Below, piece after piece: positions 61,326 to 64,000 of a stretch of DNA of 64,000 nt (its first letter is position 1; every line of letters begins with the position of its first letter). Under the pieces are notes generated by a model. That model was not told where the DNA came from. It searched no databases and saw nothing but the letters and a program-made list of their open reading frames with translations. Where the stretch lies: contig JANXNI010000028.1 in assembly GCA_025354165.1 (NCBI GenBank), positions 62,001 through 126,000 of the forward strand, read 5' to 3'. The stretch is from Burkholderiales bacterium. Lineage in GTDB: Bacteria > Pseudomonadota > Gammaproteobacteria > Burkholderiales > Casimicrobiaceae. The translations under genes were made by a program, and so were the position numbers.

Positions 61326-62426
61326 TTAGCCGTGAAACCGTTCGCTGGCGAAGGCGATGCAGATCGCGCCTGGGCCGAGTTTGACGCAGCCCATCATGCT
61401 CATCGGTGTCATGATGAGCTCGGCGCGGTGCAGTCTGCACTCTGCGCTGAGCAGACCGAAAGCTGGCAACGCCCGCAGCGCTTCGCCGTCGCCAGCGACG
61501 CTGATGCACACGGTCGGCGTCGATAATCCGAGCGCAACATGGCGCGTGGCAATCGACAGCGCGCGCTCACACGCACCATCGAAACTTTTGACCCGCGTCA
61601 GCATGCCGCCGCTGCCGCGCTCGGCGATCAGTACCGGCCGCAGATCAAGCATCTTTGCCCACCAGTATTTCCAGCGCGGCATGCCTTCGCCGCTCGCGCC
61701 CTGGCTGTGTAGCGTCCGATACAAATATCCCAGGTCGTCAGGCACGACCAGCGTGCGCACCTGTTTGCGAAAATTTTCCAGCGTCGTTGCGATGTCACTG
61801 GCCGGCATGCCACTGTCACGCAGGCGCACCGCGTGCGCGAGCAGCACGCCCATGCCCGCGAGGCCGGTGAACGAATCGATCACCCACGCCTTGAGCGGAC
61901 CGCTGCTGCCGAGCGAACGGCGCACTTTGTTGTGAATCAGCATCAGCGACTGGCTGGCCGCGAGCGAGCTTAAATAGACCGAGCTGCCGGTTGCAGAAAA
62001 CGCAATTTGCACTACGAAATCAATCGTGGGTGTCATCCAGGTTTGCACGTAATCGCGAATCTGTACCGGTCGCGACGGGCTGATTTCCAGCAGCGTCGGC
62101 CGTTCGTTTTTTGGTCCGTTGAGGCGGTCAGCAAACTGCATGCGATCAAGCTCGTCGCCCTCATCGCGAACCTGTTCGGCGTCGCGCGCGACATTAACGG
62201 GCACTATGGCGACGTTGTGTTTGGCCAGCCAGCCGCTTGGCATGTCGCAACCTGCGTCGACCACGAGCAAAATGCGCGCGGCGTTCGGCGAGATTTCATT
62301 TAACTCACGGCTCGCTGCGGCGCGACGTGCAGCGGCGGCGGCGGTGTCGCGCACGTATTGCAGCGCCGCTGTGGTGGGAACGTCGAGCGCCGAGTAACCT
62401 TCGTTGTCGTAGGAGGTGCGATCCAT
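61326..62426 (-). CDS. DegV family (fatty-acid-binding) protein
   Basis: 366 residues. The DegV fold is seen in ILLVVDAGCDMPSGWLAKHNVAIVPVNV, the SATGSSVYLSSLAAS block (like GLSGTYQSA), VIDSFTGLAGMGVLLAHAV and DLGYLYRTLHSQGASGEG, RPVLIAERGSGGMLTRVKSF. An N-terminal extension of about 50 residues precedes the fold. DegV proteins bind a fatty acid and may feed FakA kinases; no FakA is visible. The stop lies 1 bp from the convergent lipoprotein stop. Confidence 0.85.
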   Translation of the reverse strand: MDRTSYDNEGYSALDVPTTAALQYVRDTAAAAARRAAASRELNEISPNAARILLVVDAGCDMPSGWLAKHNVAIVPVNVARDAEQVRDEGDELDRMQFADRLNGPKNERPTLLEISPSRPVQIRDYVQTWMTPTIDFVVQIAFSATGSSVYLSSLAASQSLMLIHNKVRRSLGSSGPLKAWVIDSFTGLAGMGVLLAHAVRLRDSGMPASDIATTLENFRKQVRTLVVPDDLGYLYRTLHSQGASGEGMPRWKYWWAKMLDLRPVLIAERGSGGMLTRVKSFDGACERALSIATRHVALGLSTPTVCISVAGDGEALRALPAFGLLSAECRLHRAELIMTPMSMMGCVKLGPGAICIAFASERFHG

Positions 62427-62582
62427 GTCGTTGTCATTTCTATTGACGCGTTTTAAGCATCAGCGCATGCGCATGGGATAACGCGCACCGAAATCAGTGT
62501 AAATGCCTTGAGACGGATGTACAGCAAGATTGTGAAGACAATCGTGGTATCCGGTTTATCTTCAGTTTTTGTCGCAGCCGCG

Positions 62583-63506
62583 CTACACCTGACGCATCAA
62601 GGTCGATTTGCCAAACAGGCTTTCAATCAGGTCCACCGCCAACTGCGCGGTGCGATTTCGCACGTCGAGCGCGGGGTTTAATTCCATGACGTCAAGCGAC
62701 GCCAGACGCCCGGTGTCGGCGATCATTTCCATGCACAGTTGCGCCTCGCGATAGGTCGGCCCGCCGGGCACCGTGGTGCCGACGCCAGGCGCGATATCCG
62801 GATCCAGAAAATCAACGTCAAAGCTCACATGCAGATGGGTGTTTTCGTCGACCCCGGCGAGCGCGCGCTCCATCACCGCACGCATGCCGAGTTCGTCAAT
62901 CGAGCGCATGTCGAATACTTCCAGACCCTGTTCATGCACGAAGCGTTTTTCCTCGGGATCAACGCTGCGAATGCCGATCTGGATGATCTCATCGCGTTTA
63001 AGCGCAGGTGCCGGATCGGCGAGATTCACCAGCGCCCCGGCACCGAAACCAAACAGCGTCGCCACTGGCATGCCGTGAATATTGCCGGACGGTGTGATTG
63101 AGCTGGTATTGAAATCAGCGTGCGCGTCCAGCCAGAGCACCAGCAGACGCTTTTTCGCGCGTTCGCAGTGCGCGGCAATCGCGGTGATCGAGCCAATCGC
63201 TAGGCAATGATCGCCACCGAGTAGCACCGGAAACTCTCTCGCATTGAGTGCATGCGTCACCGCATCTCGCACCGCAACATTCCACGCCAGCGTCTCCGGC
63301 AAATGACGATAACCCCCCGACGGTGGCAACCAAGGGTTCGGCGGGCCGGACAGGTTGCCGTCATCAACGACATTCAAACCGCGCGCGCTCAATGCATCCG
63401 CCAGCCCCGCCACACGCAGCGCCTCCGGCCCCATCGAAGCGCCGCGCGAACCCGCGCCAATGTCGGTGGGCGCGCCGATCAGGCGGAGAGTAGGGTGAGA
63501 TTTCAT
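62583..63506 (-). CDS. rocF: Arginase
   Basis: 307 residues from the ATG at 63506. The Mn2+ ligands are present: LLGGDHCLAIGS (His), LWLDAHADFNT (two Asp and His), and VSFDVDFLDPDIAPG (two Asp). MELNPALDVRNRTAQLAVDLIESLFG closes the fold. The GGDHS motif has Cys in place of Ser, seen in some members. It splits arginine into ornithine and urea in the cytoplasm. It is upstream of the DegV-like gene on the same strand with a 156-bp gap, so it probably has its own transcript. Confidence 0.92.
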   Translation of the reverse strand: MKSHPTLRLIGAPTDIGAGSRGASMGPEALRVAGLADALSARGLNVVDDGNLSGPPNPWLPPSGGYRHLPETLAWNVAVRDAVTHALNAREFPVLLGGDHCLAIGSITAIAAHCERAKKRLLVLWLDAHADFNTSSITPSGNIHGMPVATLFGFGAGALVNLADPAPALKRDEIIQIGIRSVDPEEKRFVHEQGLEVFDMRSIDELGMRAVMERALAGVDENTHLHVSFDVDFLDPDIAPGVGTTVPGGPTYREAQLCMEMIADTGRLASLDVMELNPALDVRNRTAQLAVDLIESLFGKSTLMRQV

Positions 63507-63601
63507 GCGATGGATTGTAAGAGTCAAACGTGACTACGACGGGCAACAGGACGGAAGGCGTGGCCTCAATCGGCGCGGATAAGGGAGGGGAAATTTAGGA
63601 T

Positions 63602-63717
63602 TAGCATTTGGCTGTAAGCCTGGCTGAACTTGGGATAGCGTCGATATTTGGCGTTTATCGACTTGTGGCGGAACGGTGTGTGAGCCCCTGTTCCGCCGTC
63701 GTTAGCAACGAAAGTTG
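63602..63717 (+). repeat. Dispersed 116-bp intergenic element, copy 6
   Basis: TAGCATTT at 1-8, TTGGG at 29-33, TCGAC at 57-61 followed by TTGTG, GCCCC at 83-87 and GAAAGTTG at 109-116. The 5' and 3' end blocks pair with wobbles and one mismatch (7 of 8), and TCGATA/TATCGA forms the hairpin before TCGAC. The copy lies between the arginase start and the DUF4189 stop, both on the opposite strand. Confidence 0.75.
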
Positions 63718-63735
63718 ATAACGAGAAAGTAAAAA

Positions 63736-64000
63736 TTAATCGTCGCAGTCAGACACAACGACTTCACACGAGCTGCGACCGCACGCTTCGACGGCTTTGC
63801 GCTCAGCTTCTTTCACCGTTTTGCCCCAGCCCACGCCGTAATAACGCTTGCTGGCGGCATAGGCACCGCAGCCGTCAAAGCGCACTTTAAGTGCGCAATT
63901 TTTGTTGCCGTCCTTGCGGCAGGCCTTCAGCGCCTCAGCCGCAGCAGCGTCGCGCGATTTGCCGAAACCGATGCCGTAGCCGACGTCGTCCGGATGATCG
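63736..64000 (-). CDS. DUF4189-domain protein, C-terminal part (truncated by window)
   Basis: The last 88 codons are visible on the minus strand, ending with TAA at 63736-63738. The sequence has two DUF4189-like repeats: YGIGFGKSRDAAAAEALKAC and YYGVGWGKTVKEAERKAVEAC, plus FDGCGAYAA, with Cys pairs that are typical of this exported domain. The start and any signal peptide are outside the window. Function of the domain is unknown; such proteins are usually secreted. The frame is open across the window edge. Confidence 0.85.
   Translation of the reverse strand, partial: DHPDDVGYGIGFGKSRDAAAAEALKACRKDGNKNCALKVRFDGCGAYAASKRYYGVGWGKTVKEAERKAVEACGRSSCEVVVSDCDD

Overview
The window looks like chromosomal DNA from a Gram-negative betaproteobacterium, probably Burkholderiales-like. 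This is an inference from gene content: dnaA-dnaN-gyrB next to an rsmB-DUF4390-ntrY-ntrX operon, a Bug-family solute-binding protein, TonB receptors, and the paired cysI/DUF934 genes. Base composition is moderately GC-rich. No rRNA, tRNA, CRISPR array, phage or insertion sequence was found.

Region 1 (about 1-29.5 kb) is mostly a phosphorus-acquisition region. It carries a glycerophosphodiester phosphodiesterase (3' end only), a PhoA-type alkaline phosphatase, a PhoD-type phosphatase, a purple-acid-phosphatase-like lipoprotein, two TonB receptors, polyphosphate kinase with SixA, a CpdB-type nucleotidase lipoprotein, a second metallophosphoesterase with a CuA-like cupredoxin, an ECF sigma/anti-sigma pair, and pstSCAB-phoU. 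Two convincing 7-4-7 Pho boxes lie upstream of the first TonB receptor and of ppk; weaker ones lie elsewhere. phoBR is not in the window.

Region 2 (29.5-41 kb) is a mixed accessory stretch: a secreted MetX-like hydrolase, a RIO-type kinase, an orphan amino-acid binding protein, a beta-helix surface protein with a dockerin-like tail, and a Bug-type binding protein with a methyltransferase beside a large STAND/BTAD regulator.

Region 3 (41-53 kb) holds rsmB-DUF4390-ntrY-ntrX, a DMT permease, and the replication genes dnaA, dnaN and gyrB, with a probable oriC between dnaA and dnaN. The NtrX protein has lost the ATPase and sigma-54 contact motifs.

Region 4 (53-64 kb) starts with an unrecognised two-gene operon directly behind gyrB. 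It is followed by a low-molecular-weight phosphatase with a decayed duplicate of its 3' end around a DUF922 protease-like gene, then cysI/DUF934, a deoxyinosine glycosylase, RlpA, a radical SAM protein, a DegV-like protein, arginase and a truncated DUF4189 gene.

The main unexpected signal is a dispersed intergenic element of 116 bp, present six times on the + strand (starts at 13459, 21905, 32824, 41016, 56172 and 63602). The copies differ widely in sequence but keep short blocks at exactly fixed distances, and the blocks can pair, which suggests a conserved structured RNA or a nested palindromic repeat.
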